Below, one piece after another: positions 24,726 through 33,233 of a stretch of DNA of 38,270 nt. This DNA is from CAYTAP01 sp964435775. Its GTDB lineage: Bacteria > Planctomycetota > Phycisphaerae > Tepidisphaerales > Tepidisphaeraceae. A model generated the notes under the pieces. That model did no database searches. It was not told the origin of the DNA and saw nothing but the letters and a program-made list of their open reading frames with translations. The stretch lies in assembly GCA_964435775.1 (NCBI GenBank), contig CAYTAP010000022.1, forward strand, positions 1-38,270. The letters run 5' to 3'. Each line of letters starts with the position of its first letter. The first letter of the stretch is position 1. Both the position numbers and the translations under genes were made by a program.

Positions 24726-25838
24726 TTGGGCGCAGTGAAAAATGACAGCGATGGGGGAACGATTGACGCCGATGACAAGACGGGCGGGATCGCACCGATT
24801 CGATACGACTGGTCCCTGGATGAAGTGAAGGCGATGCAGGATCAGCCGCTGATGGAGCTGGTGTATCGCGCGGCGACGGTTCATCGGCAATATCACAAGC
24901 CGCGTGAAGTGCAGGTGTGCCGGCTGATCTCGATCAAGACCGGGGCGTGTCCGGAGGATTGCAGCTACTGCGCGCAGTCGTCGCGGTATCACACGGGGAT
25001 CAAGCCGACGGCGCTGATGGACAAGGAGCAGGTGCTCGAGACGGCTCGTCGGGCGAAGGAGGCGGGGGTCAGCCGGGTGTGCATGGGGGCGGCGTGGCGC
25101 GAGGTGAAGGACAATTCCCAGTTCGAGCGCGTGCTGGAGATGGTCAAGGGCGTGACGGGGATGGGGCTTGAGGCGTGCTGCACGCTTGGGATGCTCACGG
25201 AAAGCCAGGCCAAACGGTTGGAAGAGGCGGGTCTGTATGCGTACAACCACAACCTCGACACCTCCGAGCGCTATTACGAAACGATCATCACCACGCGAAC
25301 GTACGCGGACCGATTGAACACGATCGCCAACGTGCGCAAGACGGGGATCACCGTGTGCAGTGGGGGGATCGTGGGCATTGGGGAAACGCCGGAGGACCGA
25401 CTGGAAATGCTGCACACACTGGCGACGCTGGCGCCGCATCCGGAGTCAGTGCCGGTCAACATCCTGGCGAAGGTGCCGGGTACGCCGATGGCGGATCAGC
25501 CGGACGTGCCGGTGTGGGAGGTGGTGCGGATGATCGCCATCGCGCGGCTGCTCATGCCGGCGTCGATGGTCCGTTTGTCGGCGGGGCGGGCGAAGCTGTC
25601 GATCACCGATCAGGCGCTGTGCTTCATGGCCGGGGCCAACTCAATTTTTTCGAGCGATGAAAAGAAGATGCTGACGACCGCCGCGCCGTCCCAGGACTAT
25701 GACGCCGACCGGGAATTGTTTGACGTTCTTGGGCTGGTGCCGCAGGCGGCGCATCAAAAATCTTCGTGCCATTCACACCAGTGCGGATGCGACTCGCCGG
25801 ATGAAGCGGCGGCGTCTCTTTCCGCATCGTCGATATGA
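24726..25838 (+). CDS. bioB: Biotin synthase
   Basis: Radical-SAM enzyme that inserts sulfur into dethiobiotin. I place the start at TTG 24726, because a perfect AAGGAG (24713-24718) lies seven bases upstream; the upstream GTG at 24702 would put this site inside the gene. 370 residues. The radical-SAM cluster is CxxxCxxC in 'GACPEDCSYC' (Cys75, 79, 82). The [2Fe-2S] ligands appear in 'RVCMGAAWR', 'LEACCTLGM', 'ITVCSGGIVGIGE' and 'RLSAGRAKL' (Arg). The C-terminus has an unusual Cys/His-rich tail, 'SSCHSHQCGCDS'. Its last codons overlap the start of a ketoacyl synthase (ATGA). No bioA, bioD or bioF is in the window. Confidence 0.95.
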   Translation: MGAVKNDSDGGTIDADDKTGGIAPIRYDWSLDEVKAMQDQPLMELVYRAATVHRQYHKPREVQVCRLISIKTGACPEDCSYCAQSSRYHTGIKPTALMDKEQVLETARRAKEAGVSRVCMGAAWREVKDNSQFERVLEMVKGVTGMGLEACCTLGMLTESQAKRLEEAGLYAYNHNLDTSERYYETIITTRTYADRLNTIANVRKTGITVCSGGIVGIGETPEDRLEMLHTLATLAPHPESVPVNILAKVPGTPMADQPDVPVWEVVRMIAIARLLMPASMVRLSAGRAKLSITDQALCFMAGANSIFSSDEKKMLTTAAPSQDYDADRELFDVLGLVPQAAHQKSSCHSHQCGCDSPDEAAASLSASSI

Positions 25839-26971
25839 TCCAATGCATCATTGCCGGCATGGGGCTGGTGACGCCGCTGGGGTTGGGCGTCGCGGCCACA
25901 TGGCGCGCGCTGATGGAGGGGAAGTTCATCACCAATCATGGACGGGCGCCGCTGGACGCTGCGCAACAAATACCGCGCGCAATCGCTCTGGCGCGGCGGG
26001 CGGCGGGTGAGGCGATGACCGAATCCGGCTGGAGTAATTCAGCGGGCGATGGCGACGACATGGCGGTGGTGGTGGGGACCAGCAAGGGACCGATCACCCA
26101 TTGGCTGGACGGAGGATCGATGGATCCGAGCGGCCTGGGAGAAATCGCCGCGGATCTCGCGTCAATTTATGATGCCCGTGGGGGGGCGATGACGATTTCG
26201 GCGGCGTGCGCCAGCAGCCTGCATGCGCTGATCCGGGGCACCCTTCTCATCCAAAGTGCGCTGGCTAAGCGAGTGCTCGTGGTGGGCGTTGAGGCATCGC
26301 TTCATCCGCTGTTCATCGGCAGCTTCAACCGGTTGGGTATTTTGTCACGCAGCGGACTTGGCTGTCGGCCATTTGATGAACACCGCGATGGATTTTTGAT
26401 GAGCGAGGCGGCCGGTGCGATCTGTCTGGAGGGTCGCGCCGATGGTTCGCAAACTGACGCTTCACCCCTGCGGTTGCCAGGCACGGAAGGCATGCCGCGC
26501 ACGCAGGCCGGTCGGGTGGTGATCGATGGATTCGCCCTTGGTGCGGATGCCTTTCATATCACGGGCGTTGACCCAAGCGGCCAAACGCTTCGACGGCTTT
26601 TGAGCAACCTGCTGGCCGACGACGCGACCATCGACCTGGTTCATGCGCATGGGACGGGGACCATGTTGAATGATGCAATGGAACTGGGCGTGCTCGAAGC
26701 AATATTCGGTACCGCACCCTCCCCACCGATTGTGTATTCACACAAAGGCGCGCTTGGGCATGGCGTTGGCGCGGCCGGAGTTGTGGCGGCGGTGTTAAAC
26801 TGCCAGTCCCATCGACGTGGGATGATCCCGCCAAACGTGCAAACGCGAGCGCCCTTGCACACGAGCCTGTCACTGCCACGGGAGGCAACCGTCCGACCCA
26901 TCCACAAAAGCCTGGCGATCGCGGCTGGGTTTGGTGGATCGATAGGGGTGGTGGAGATGAAGAAAGTCTGA
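25835..26971 (+). CDS. Beta-ketoacyl-ACP synthase (KAS I/II type) coupled to bioB
   Basis: 378 residues, somewhat shorter than typical FabF (~410). Condensing enzyme of the thiolase fold. The catalytic triad is visible: Cys125 in 'ISAACASSLHA', His272 in 'HAHGTGT' and His309 in 'SHKGALGHGVGAAG'. 'GMGLVTPLGLGVAATWRALMEGK' at the N-terminus is typical of the FabF/KAS II group. The gap between the N-terminal half and 'AVVVGTSKG' is short. The ATG overlaps the bioB stop by four bases, so translation is probably coupled. It might supply or elongate an acyl-ACP used in biotin's pimelate arm, or belong to another lipid pathway; this is inference. Confidence 0.88.
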   Translation: MIQCIIAGMGLVTPLGLGVAATWRALMEGKFITNHGRAPLDAAQQIPRAIALARRAAGEAMTESGWSNSAGDGDDMAVVVGTSKGPITHWLDGGSMDPSGLGEIAADLASIYDARGGAMTISAACASSLHALIRGTLLIQSALAKRVLVVGVEASLHPLFIGSFNRLGILSRSGLGCRPFDEHRDGFLMSEAAGAICLEGRADGSQTDASPLRLPGTEGMPRTQAGRVVIDGFALGADAFHITGVDPSGQTLRRLLSNLLADDATIDLVHAHGTGTMLNDAMELGVLEAIFGTAPSPPIVYSHKGALGHGVGAAGVVAAVLNCQSHRRGMIPPNVQTRAPLHTSLSLPREATVRPIHKSLAIAAGFGGSIGVVEMKKV

Positions 26972-27198
26972 TTGCGCGGTGATACAAAGGAGTCTTATCG
27001 AACTTAACATAACATGGATTATCGGACGTTGAACAGGGGGGTGGAAGCGGGGATACGACGCAGGTGGATGAGTGCCACTTCTGCACCTTGCGCGATTATT
27101 GATTATTCGTGTTATCAGAAGAGGCTGGCGTTGGTATGGTCATGGGACGAGCGCCGCAACGGGCTCGGTTTATACACGGATTTGGAAAGGATTGAACG

Positions 27199-28452
27199 AT
27201 GAACCGATTGACGAGCATAGTGATGGCGGCTTCGCTGGCACCTGGCGGAATGTTGATGATGCCGGCGGCGCACGCGGCCGACGAGCCGCATGCGGCGATT
27301 CATGAACCGGCTGGAGAAAATGTGCAGGCGGCCGTCAAGAAGGCGCAGGCGGCGATTGACAAGGGGCTCAATTATTTGAAGACGCAGCAGAAGGAGGATG
27401 GCGGGTGGCAAAGCGCGCATGAGCCGCCGGGCTTTACGTCGCTGGTGCTGCGGGCGTTTTTGCGAAGTCCGACGTATAGCGCCAACGATCCGTTCGTGAA
27501 GAAGGGAATCGAGAAGCTGCTGTCGTACCAGGCGGCCGACGGGAGCATTTCCAACGACATGCTGGCCAACTACAACACAGCGATTGCGATCAGCGCGCTG
27601 GCGGCGACGAAAGATCCGAAATATCAGCCGGCAATCGACAAGGCGCTGGGGTTCCTTCGGAATCTCCAGTGGAGCGACACCATTGAAGGGGTGAAGAACC
27701 AGAGCGAAAAGGTGACGAAGGATGATCCGAGATTTGGCGGCTGGGGGTATGGCAAGCATTCCCGGCCGGATGGGAGCAATCTGTCGATCGCGCTCGATGC
27801 CTTGCACGATGCGGGGGTCAAGCCATCGGATCCGGCGTATCAAAATGCGATTGTGTTCGTGACGCGAATGCAGAATCGATCTGAATCGAATGATCAGCCG
27901 TGGGCGGGCGATGATGGGGGGTTTGTGTACACCCCCGCCAAGAACGGCGAATCGCCGGCCGGGGAATATAAAGGCGCCGATGGCAAGCGCATGCTCCGCA
28001 GTTATGGGTCGATGACGTATGCGGGATTGAAGAGCCTTATTTATGCGGGCTTGTCGAAGGAAGACCCGCGGGTGCAGGCTGCGTGGAGCTGGCTCATGAA
28101 GCATTGGACGCTGGGAGAGAACCCCGGGATGGGCGTGTCGGATGCATCAAACGCACAGAATGGGCTTTATTATTATTTCATGACGATGGGGCGGGCGCTT
28201 GATGCGTACGGTCAGCCGGTGCTGGTTGATGCGCAAGGGAATCATCATGATTGGCGCGTCGAATTGATCGACAAGGTGGCCGGTCTTCAGAAGGATGATG
28301 GCAGTTGGTCCGGCGAAAAGCGATGGATGGAGGGCGATCCGGTTTTGGTCACGGCGTATTCGGTGTTGGCGCTGGAGCAGGCGAAGCAGGCGATCGAACA
28401 GCCCGCCGTCGGAGATGCCCTTGGGAAGGATTCGGCCGCGCCCAAGCCGTGA
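27199..28452 (+). CDS. Secreted prenyltransferase/squalene-oxidase-repeat protein
   Basis: 417 residues with GGAAAGGA before the ATG. A signal peptide ('MNRLTSIVMAASLAPGGMLM', likely cut after 'AHA') leads to an alpha/alpha-barrel of squalene-cyclase-like repeats: 'LKTQQKEDGGWQ', 'LLSYQAADGSI', 'DPRFGGWGYGKHSRPDGSNLS', and 'LQKDDGSWSG'. The DxDD acid motif of true squalene-hopene cyclases is not seen, so terpene cyclisation is unlikely. Exported proteins with this fold are common in planctomycetes; their function is unknown to me. It begins 227 bases after the ketoacyl synthase. The MDR gene starts 13 bases after its stop. Confidence 0.85.
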   Translation: MNRLTSIVMAASLAPGGMLMMPAAHAADEPHAAIHEPAGENVQAAVKKAQAAIDKGLNYLKTQQKEDGGWQSAHEPPGFTSLVLRAFLRSPTYSANDPFVKKGIEKLLSYQAADGSISNDMLANYNTAIAISALAATKDPKYQPAIDKALGFLRNLQWSDTIEGVKNQSEKVTKDDPRFGGWGYGKHSRPDGSNLSIALDALHDAGVKPSDPAYQNAIVFVTRMQNRSESNDQPWAGDDGGFVYTPAKNGESPAGEYKGADGKRMLRSYGSMTYAGLKSLIYAGLSKEDPRVQAAWSWLMKHWTLGENPGMGVSDASNAQNGLYYYFMTMGRALDAYGQPVLVDAQGNHHDWRVELIDKVAGLQKDDGSWSGEKRWMEGDPVLVTAYSVLALEQAKQAIEQPAVGDALGKDSAAPKP

Positions 28453-28465
28453 GGATGATCGTTTC

Positions 28466-29452
28466 ATGAAAGCCTGGCTGATCGATTCCTTCAACGGAGT
28501 GGGGGCGCTGCGCCTGGGTGAGACTCCCCCACCATCACCGGCGCGTGGCGAGGTGCTCGTGCGCGTGGTGTATGCGGCATTGAATCCGGCGGATCGGTAC
28601 CTGGCGGAGGGCGCGTATCCCGCCAAGCCGCCACTGCCGCATATTCTGGGGCGCGATGCGGTGGGAACAATCGCGCAGGTTGGCGATGGAGTGACTGAGT
28701 TTAAGGTCGGCGATGTCGTTGCCATTTTGCGGTCCGAGATCGGCGTGACGCGAAGCGGCACTTTCGCGGAGATGGTGGCTGTCCCTGTGGATTGCATCAT
28801 CCCCCTGCCGTCGGGTTGGACGCAACAGGAGTCGGCCGGCGCTTCGCTGGTTTATCTCACGGCGTACCAGGCGCTGTCGATGTGGGAGGATATGCCCCAG
28901 AACGGCGTCGTGCTGATCTCCGGGGCGTCCGGGGGCGTTGGCGTTGCGAGCGTGCAGCTTGCGACGGCGATGGGTTATACGGTTTTGGCGTTGTCGCGGA
29001 GCAGGGAAAAGGGGAAGACGCTGATTGGATTGGGGGCGGCGGAGTCGTTTGATCCGCGGGAGGCGGATTGGCCAAAGCGCGTGAAGACATTTCTGAGCAA
29101 GCGGCGGGTTGATCTGGTAATCGACAACATCGGGGGGTCGGAGTTTTCACGGATCCTTGAAACGTTGGCGGATCATGGGCGCGTGAGTTGCGTGGGTCGG
29201 CTGGCGGGCGTGGTTCCGGAGTTCAACACGGCGAGCCTCTTTTTTCGACGGCTGCGGATCGGGGGCGTGGCGGTCGGCGCGTATTCGCGCGATGAAGCGC
29301 GCGTGGCGTGGAAGCAGGTGTTGCAATTGTTGGCGCGAACAGGCGCCAAGCCGCTGGTTGATTCGGTGTATCCGTTTGACCAGTTGCCGCGCGCGTTTGA
29401 GAAGCTGGCGGTCGGACCGATGGGGAAAGTGTTGCTACGCGTCAATGGATAA
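28466..29452 (+). CDS. MDR-family NADPH:quinone oxidoreductase-like protein
   Basis: 328 residues. Medium-chain dehydrogenase/reductase without visible zinc-binding cysteines, so of the zinc-independent quinone-oxidoreductase type. The GroES-like N-terminus has 'VVYAALNPADRYLAEGAYP' and 'LPHILGRDAVGTIAQVGDGVTEFKVGD'. The Rossmann fold begins 'GVVLISGASGGVGVASVQLATAMG' (GxxGGxG). The C-terminus 'VYPFDQLPRAFEKLAVGPMGKVLLRV' is typical. The ATG at 28466 has GAGGA about ten bases upstream; an upstream frame inside the preceding gene is not needed. The cytoplasmic substrate is unknown. It sits between the squalene-cyclase-fold gene and lgt. Confidence 0.88.
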   Translation: MKAWLIDSFNGVGALRLGETPPPSPARGEVLVRVVYAALNPADRYLAEGAYPAKPPLPHILGRDAVGTIAQVGDGVTEFKVGDVVAILRSEIGVTRSGTFAEMVAVPVDCIIPLPSGWTQQESAGASLVYLTAYQALSMWEDMPQNGVVLISGASGGVGVASVQLATAMGYTVLALSRSREKGKTLIGLGAAESFDPREADWPKRVKTFLSKRRVDLVIDNIGGSEFSRILETLADHGRVSCVGRLAGVVPEFNTASLFFRRLRIGGVAVGAYSRDEARVAWKQVLQLLARTGAKPLVDSVYPFDQLPRAFEKLAVGPMGKVLLRVNG

Positions 29453-29510
29453 ATGCCGCCGGCAAGGGCGGTCGCTTCCACTGCATCGCCACACCTGCTC
29501 AAATACGCCC

Positions 29511-30353
29511 ATGCTTCATGCCCTGGCTTCCATTGCGTATCCGCCGCTCAATCCCGTTGCTTTTCATCTCGGACCAATCCAGGTGCGGTGGTATGGGCTG
29601 GCGTACCTCACGGGATTCATCGTCGCATACTTCTGGCTGACACGCATGACGCGGAGCGGCAAGCTGCGCATCAGTTCGCCGGCGCTGGGGGATTTGATCA
29701 GTTGGTTGATCCTGGGCGTGTTCCTCGGCGGACGGCTGGGGTGGTGGTTGTTTTATCATCACAACATCCACAACCCCGAGGAGAAGTGGTGGGAGCCGAT
29801 CGCGGTATGGCATGGGGGGATGAGCTTTCACGGCGCGTTCATCGGGGTGTTGCTCGTGCTGTGGATCTGGTGCCGGAAGGTGCGCGCCCCGTTTTTGAAT
29901 GTGGCGGACTGCGCGGCGCTGGTGACGCCGGTGGGGCTGTTCTTCGGGCGCATCGCCAACTTCATCAACGCCGAGCTTGTGGGCCGCCCCACCACCGTGC
30001 CTTGGGGGGTGATCTTCCCGGGGGACAGCGTGCCGCGGCATCCTTCGCAGTTGTATGAGGCGCTGCTCGAAGGGCCGGTGTTGCTGGGCATCCTGTGGAT
30101 TGTTTATCGATGGCGTCGTCCGCGCGATGGGGGAATCGCGTCGCTGTTTGTCATCTGCTACGGACTCATTCGATTCACGGTGGAGTTCACGCGGGAACCG
30201 GATGTTCAGCTGGGCTATTTCTTCGGCTGGATCACGATGGGGCAGATTTTGAGCCTGCTCATGGTGCTGGCGGGCATTGTGATGTGGATCCTCTGTCATC
30301 GTCGGCCCGCGCCGGAGCCGTCACGCGACGTGAATGAAACAACCGGCGAGTGA
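29511..30353 (+). CDS. lgt: Prolipoprotein diacylglyceryl transferase
   Basis: 280 residues, integral inner-membrane enzyme with about seven membrane segments. Transfers diacylglycerol from phosphatidylglycerol to the lipobox cysteine of prolipoproteins. 'GRIANFINAELVGRPT' is the family signature with the essential Arg/Asn/Glu set, and 'WHGGMSFHGAFIG' carries the conserved His-Gly-Gly-Met. 'IQVRWYGLAYLTGF' at the N-terminus is also typical. The ATG at 29511 is chosen; the frame open upstream overlaps the MDR gene and is not conserved. The stop lies inside a strong hairpin shared with the convergent RNase E/G gene. Confidence 0.95.
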   Translation: MLHALASIAYPPLNPVAFHLGPIQVRWYGLAYLTGFIVAYFWLTRMTRSGKLRISSPALGDLISWLILGVFLGGRLGWWLFYHHNIHNPEEKWWEPIAVWHGGMSFHGAFIGVLLVLWIWCRKVRAPFLNVADCAALVTPVGLFFGRIANFINAELVGRPTTVPWGVIFPGDSVPRHPSQLYEALLEGPVLLGILWIVYRWRRPRDGGIASLFVICYGLIRFTVEFTREPDVQLGYFFGWITMGQILSLLMVLAGIVMWILCHRRPAPEPSRDVNETTGE

Positions 30354-30373
30354 TGGGTTTCATCACACGCCGG
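30343..30373. terminator. Bidirectional terminator between lgt and the RNase E/G gene
   Basis: CCGGCG-A-GTGATG (30343-30355) pairs with CATCAC-A-CGCCGG (30361-30373) with one A-A mismatch and a 5-base loop GGTTT. It overlaps the lgt stop and ends 25 bases before the end of the convergent gene, so it can end both transcripts. Confidence 0.7.
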
Positions 30374-30397
30374 CTGAGGGAATTCACTGGATGAGGA

Positions 30398-33112
30398 TCA
30401 ATCGAAATCGTCGGGGATGTCGTCGAGATCGCGATAGGTGCGCGGGCGGGAGATGGGTTGGGGTTCGACCGGCTCGTCGGAGGCGAGGTGACGATCGGCG
30501 ACACTGGTTCGCGCGGTGGCGATGGTTTTCTCGGCGATCCGCGCCTGAGGCTCAGCGGGTTCAGGCGATGTCGCCGGCGTCGCGGCCGCGGAATCGGCTG
30601 TTGATTTCGCCGGTTTGTCGCCGGCAGCGCGTCGGGTGCGTCGGCCGCCTCGCCGCCGCGAAGTGCGGGCGGGGATGGGTTCGGACGCTTCCTCTTCCTC
30701 CATGCTTTCAGGCGACGGTTCGGAAGCGCCTTGCGCTGTTTCCTCCATGGCCTTGGATGTTGACTTGCGACGTGAGCGTGAACGTGAGCGTCGTCGCGTT
30801 TTCGGAGGCGCGGATTCAGCCGCGGCGGCGACGGGAGATTCATCCGGCAGCGCGCCATCGGGCTCCCCGGCTTGCGCTGCGGGCACGGCGCCGTCCTCGC
30901 CTTCATCGGTTTCAGCGGGCTGATCGCTCATCGACGACGAGTCCATGTCCGATTCGACCTCCACGTGATCGGAGGAATCATTGGCGACATCGCTGAATGG
31001 CTCGTCAGGGGATCGCGACTCATCGCTGTCTCGCAACTCATCGAAGTTACGCGGCTCATCCATGTCGTGATCCGGCTGAGAATGAGCGAGCATGGGGTCG
31101 CGGGAGTCCTCATCCGTCGCGTCATCCAGCGGGGAGGACTCGGATGCCTGGACGGTTGAAGCCTGGCCGCGCCCACCTCGACCGCGCCGCCCGCGGCGTC
31201 TGCGGCGACGGCGACCGCCACTCTCTCCTTCCTGGCCCCCCTGCCGCTGCTGGTTGTTGCCGTCCGATGTGGCCGTGGTGGAGGCGGCAGGCTGATTTGG
31301 CCGACCGGCCGACGGCTGGCGGGAGTCCCTCGCCTCTGTTTCGGCTCCGGATTCCTCCTCATCAAGTGATTCCGGACGGTTGCTCTTCTGTTGGACTGTG
31401 TCTGCGTCACGATCCGGGCGTTCATCCATTGCCTCGGTCATCTCGCGAGAGGGCTGGTGGCGGTTTTGCTGCTGACGATCCCCATTGCGGCCGCGACCTC
31501 CGCGGCGCGAACGGCCTTGCGAGCCGGAGGGATGGCCGGCGGTGTGTCCCTTGTGGGTTGGCGACTCCGTGACGGTGGAAAGCTCGTCGATGATGACCAG
31601 GGCGTCGTGCGAGTCGTACAGGTCCAGGCGCATCTGGTCCAGGCCAATCGTTTGATCGACTGCGATGATCAATCGCTTGCCCGTCGTCTTTTCAAGATGA
31701 GCCAGTTGCTGACGCTTTTTGTTTTGAAGGTAGAAGGAGACCTCCGGGCAGACCGCCAGTTCGACGCGGGCGACGCGCTCATCGTTGAGCGCGATGGCCA
31801 GGCGGCGCGTGACATCGAGCCCCATGCTTTCGGTGGTTTTGACGAGGCCCGCGCCCTTGCAATGGGGGCAGTCGGCGTAGATCGATCGCTTGAGGCTCGG
31901 GCGCATGCGCTGACGGGTCAGTTCGATGATGCCGAACTGGCTCATGCTCAGGACCTTGGTCTTGGCGCGGTCGCGTCGAAAGTTTTGGTCCAGTCTCTTT
32001 TCGAGTTCCCTGCGATGGCGCTCGAAGCGGAGGTCGATGAAGTCGCAGATGATGACGCCGCCGAGGTCCCGGAGCTTGAGCTGGCGGGGAATTTCGTCGG
32101 CGGCCTCCATGTCGGTTTTGAACGCGGTCATTTCCGCGTCGGAGTGCTCGCGGAACTTTCCGCTGTTCACGTCAATGGCGACGATCGCCTCAGTGGAATC
32201 GATGACGAGCGATCCGCCGCTGGGCAGCGGCACATAGCGGCTGTACATCCGCTCGATTTCACGTTCGATGCCGTAGTGATGAAACAGGGGCACCGGCTCT
32301 TCGTACAACTCGACGCGGTTGCGCGTCCGGGGCATGGCGATCTTGATGAAATCCTTGACGCGGTCGGCGACCTCCTTGTTGTCGATGACGATTCGCTCGA
32401 CATCGCTGGTGAAGACGTCGCGGACGGTTCGGGTGACCAGGTCCCCTTCCTGGTAGAGTTCCATGGGGGATGGCCCGGAGGCGCGCTGCTTTTCGAAGTT
32501 TTCCCACAGGCGCGTCAGGTACTTGAGATCGCGCTCGATCTCGAGCTTGCTCTTGCCCACGCCGGCGGTGCGGATGATGAATCCGACGTCCTTCGGCGGC
32601 TTGAGGGAGTCGAGAATCTGCCGCAAGCGGCGGCGTTCCTCGTCATCCTCGATTTTCCGGCTGACCCCCAGCTTGCTCATGCCGGGCATCATGACGAGGA
32701 TTCGGCCGGGGACGCTGAGGTATGTGCTCAACGTGGGTCCCTTGGTGCCGATTCCCTCCTTGATGATCTGCACGATGACCTCATCGCCGCGGCGCAGGCA
32801 GCGCTGGATCGGCGGGCGATCCCGACGCCCCAGTTTATGCCCGACGCTCTCCTGGAAGTCATCCCCTTTCTCCCCGAAATACTGGGGGAGAAGATCGGTG
32901 ATGTGCAGGAAGCCGTTGCGTCCCAGTCCGAAGTCCACAAAGGCGGCCTGGATGCTCGGCTCGACATTGGTGACGCGGCCCTTGTAGATATTGCCGACGT
33001 GGGAGGTGGAACTGGTGCGTTCCATGTAAAGCTCTTCGAGCTTTCCGTCTTCGAGGAGCGCGATTCGGCATTCCTCGCCCTCCGAGACGTTGATCAACAT
33101 TTCTTTTGCCAT
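30398..33112 (-). CDS. Ribonuclease E/G family endoribonuclease with long disordered tail
   Basis: 904 residues. Single-strand endoribonuclease for mRNA decay and rRNA/tRNA processing. An S1-like N-terminus ('HVGNIYKGRVTNVEPSIQAAFVDFG') is followed by the catalytic domain with Mg-binding Asp314 in 'AIVAIDVNSGKF' and Asp357 in 'GGVIICDFIDLRF', and the zinc-link 'CPHCKGAG' (Cys415, Cys418). From about residue 520 the C-terminus is low-complexity, Arg-rich (RRRRRRGRRGRGGRGQ) and acidic, resembling an RNase E degradosome/RNA-binding scaffold. The ATG at 33112 has GAGGATT just upstream, preferred over a TTG nine bases earlier. It is last in the minus-strand cluster after ptsI, separated by a heptamer inverted repeat. 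Confidence 0.93.
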   Translation of the reverse strand: MAKEMLINVSEGEECRIALLEDGKLEELYMERTSSTSHVGNIYKGRVTNVEPSIQAAFVDFGLGRNGFLHITDLLPQYFGEKGDDFQESVGHKLGRRDRPPIQRCLRRGDEVIVQIIKEGIGTKGPTLSTYLSVPGRILVMMPGMSKLGVSRKIEDDEERRRLRQILDSLKPPKDVGFIIRTAGVGKSKLEIERDLKYLTRLWENFEKQRASGPSPMELYQEGDLVTRTVRDVFTSDVERIVIDNKEVADRVKDFIKIAMPRTRNRVELYEEPVPLFHHYGIEREIERMYSRYVPLPSGGSLVIDSTEAIVAIDVNSGKFREHSDAEMTAFKTDMEAADEIPRQLKLRDLGGVIICDFIDLRFERHRRELEKRLDQNFRRDRAKTKVLSMSQFGIIELTRQRMRPSLKRSIYADCPHCKGAGLVKTTESMGLDVTRRLAIALNDERVARVELAVCPEVSFYLQNKKRQQLAHLEKTTGKRLIIAVDQTIGLDQMRLDLYDSHDALVIIDELSTVTESPTHKGHTAGHPSGSQGRSRRGGRGRNGDRQQQNRHQPSREMTEAMDERPDRDADTVQQKSNRPESLDEEESGAETEARDSRQPSAGRPNQPAASTTATSDGNNQQRQGGQEGESGGRRRRRRRGRRGRGGRGQASTVQASESSPLDDATDEDSRDPMLAHSQPDHDMDEPRNFDELRDSDESRSPDEPFSDVANDSSDHVEVESDMDSSSMSDQPAETDEGEDGAVPAAQAGEPDGALPDESPVAAAAESAPPKTRRRSRSRSRRKSTSKAMEETAQGASEPSPESMEEEEASEPIPARTSRRRGGRRTRRAAGDKPAKSTADSAAATPATSPEPAEPQARIAEKTIATARTSVADRHLASDEPVEPQPISRPRTYRDLDDIPDDFD

Positions 33113-33123
33113 AATCCTCAAGT

Positions 33124-33230
33124 AGTCGGCAGTGGGCGGTGGGCAGTGGGCAGTAAGAGGCGGGAGCCGTGGCGCTCAACCGCATGTGTTTCGATGCTTA
33201 CTGCCGACTGCCGACCGCCGACCGCCGACT
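33124..33230. repeat. Heptamer-based inverted repeat between ptsI and the RNase gene
   Basis: The left arm (33124-33157) consists of GGCAGTG/GGCGGTG-type 7-base units and the right arm (33197-33230) of ACTGCCG/ACCGCCG units. The 34-base arms are complementary with about four mismatches, separated by 39 bases. It could form a long hairpin in the ptsI-RNase transcript and attenuate or process it. Confidence 0.88.
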
Positions 33231-33233
33231 TTC

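Noticed and set aside
27014..27202. Short frame overlapping the start of the squalene-cyclase-fold gene
   Set aside because: Composition is unlike neighbouring proteins, no domain, and the region more likely holds a promoter.
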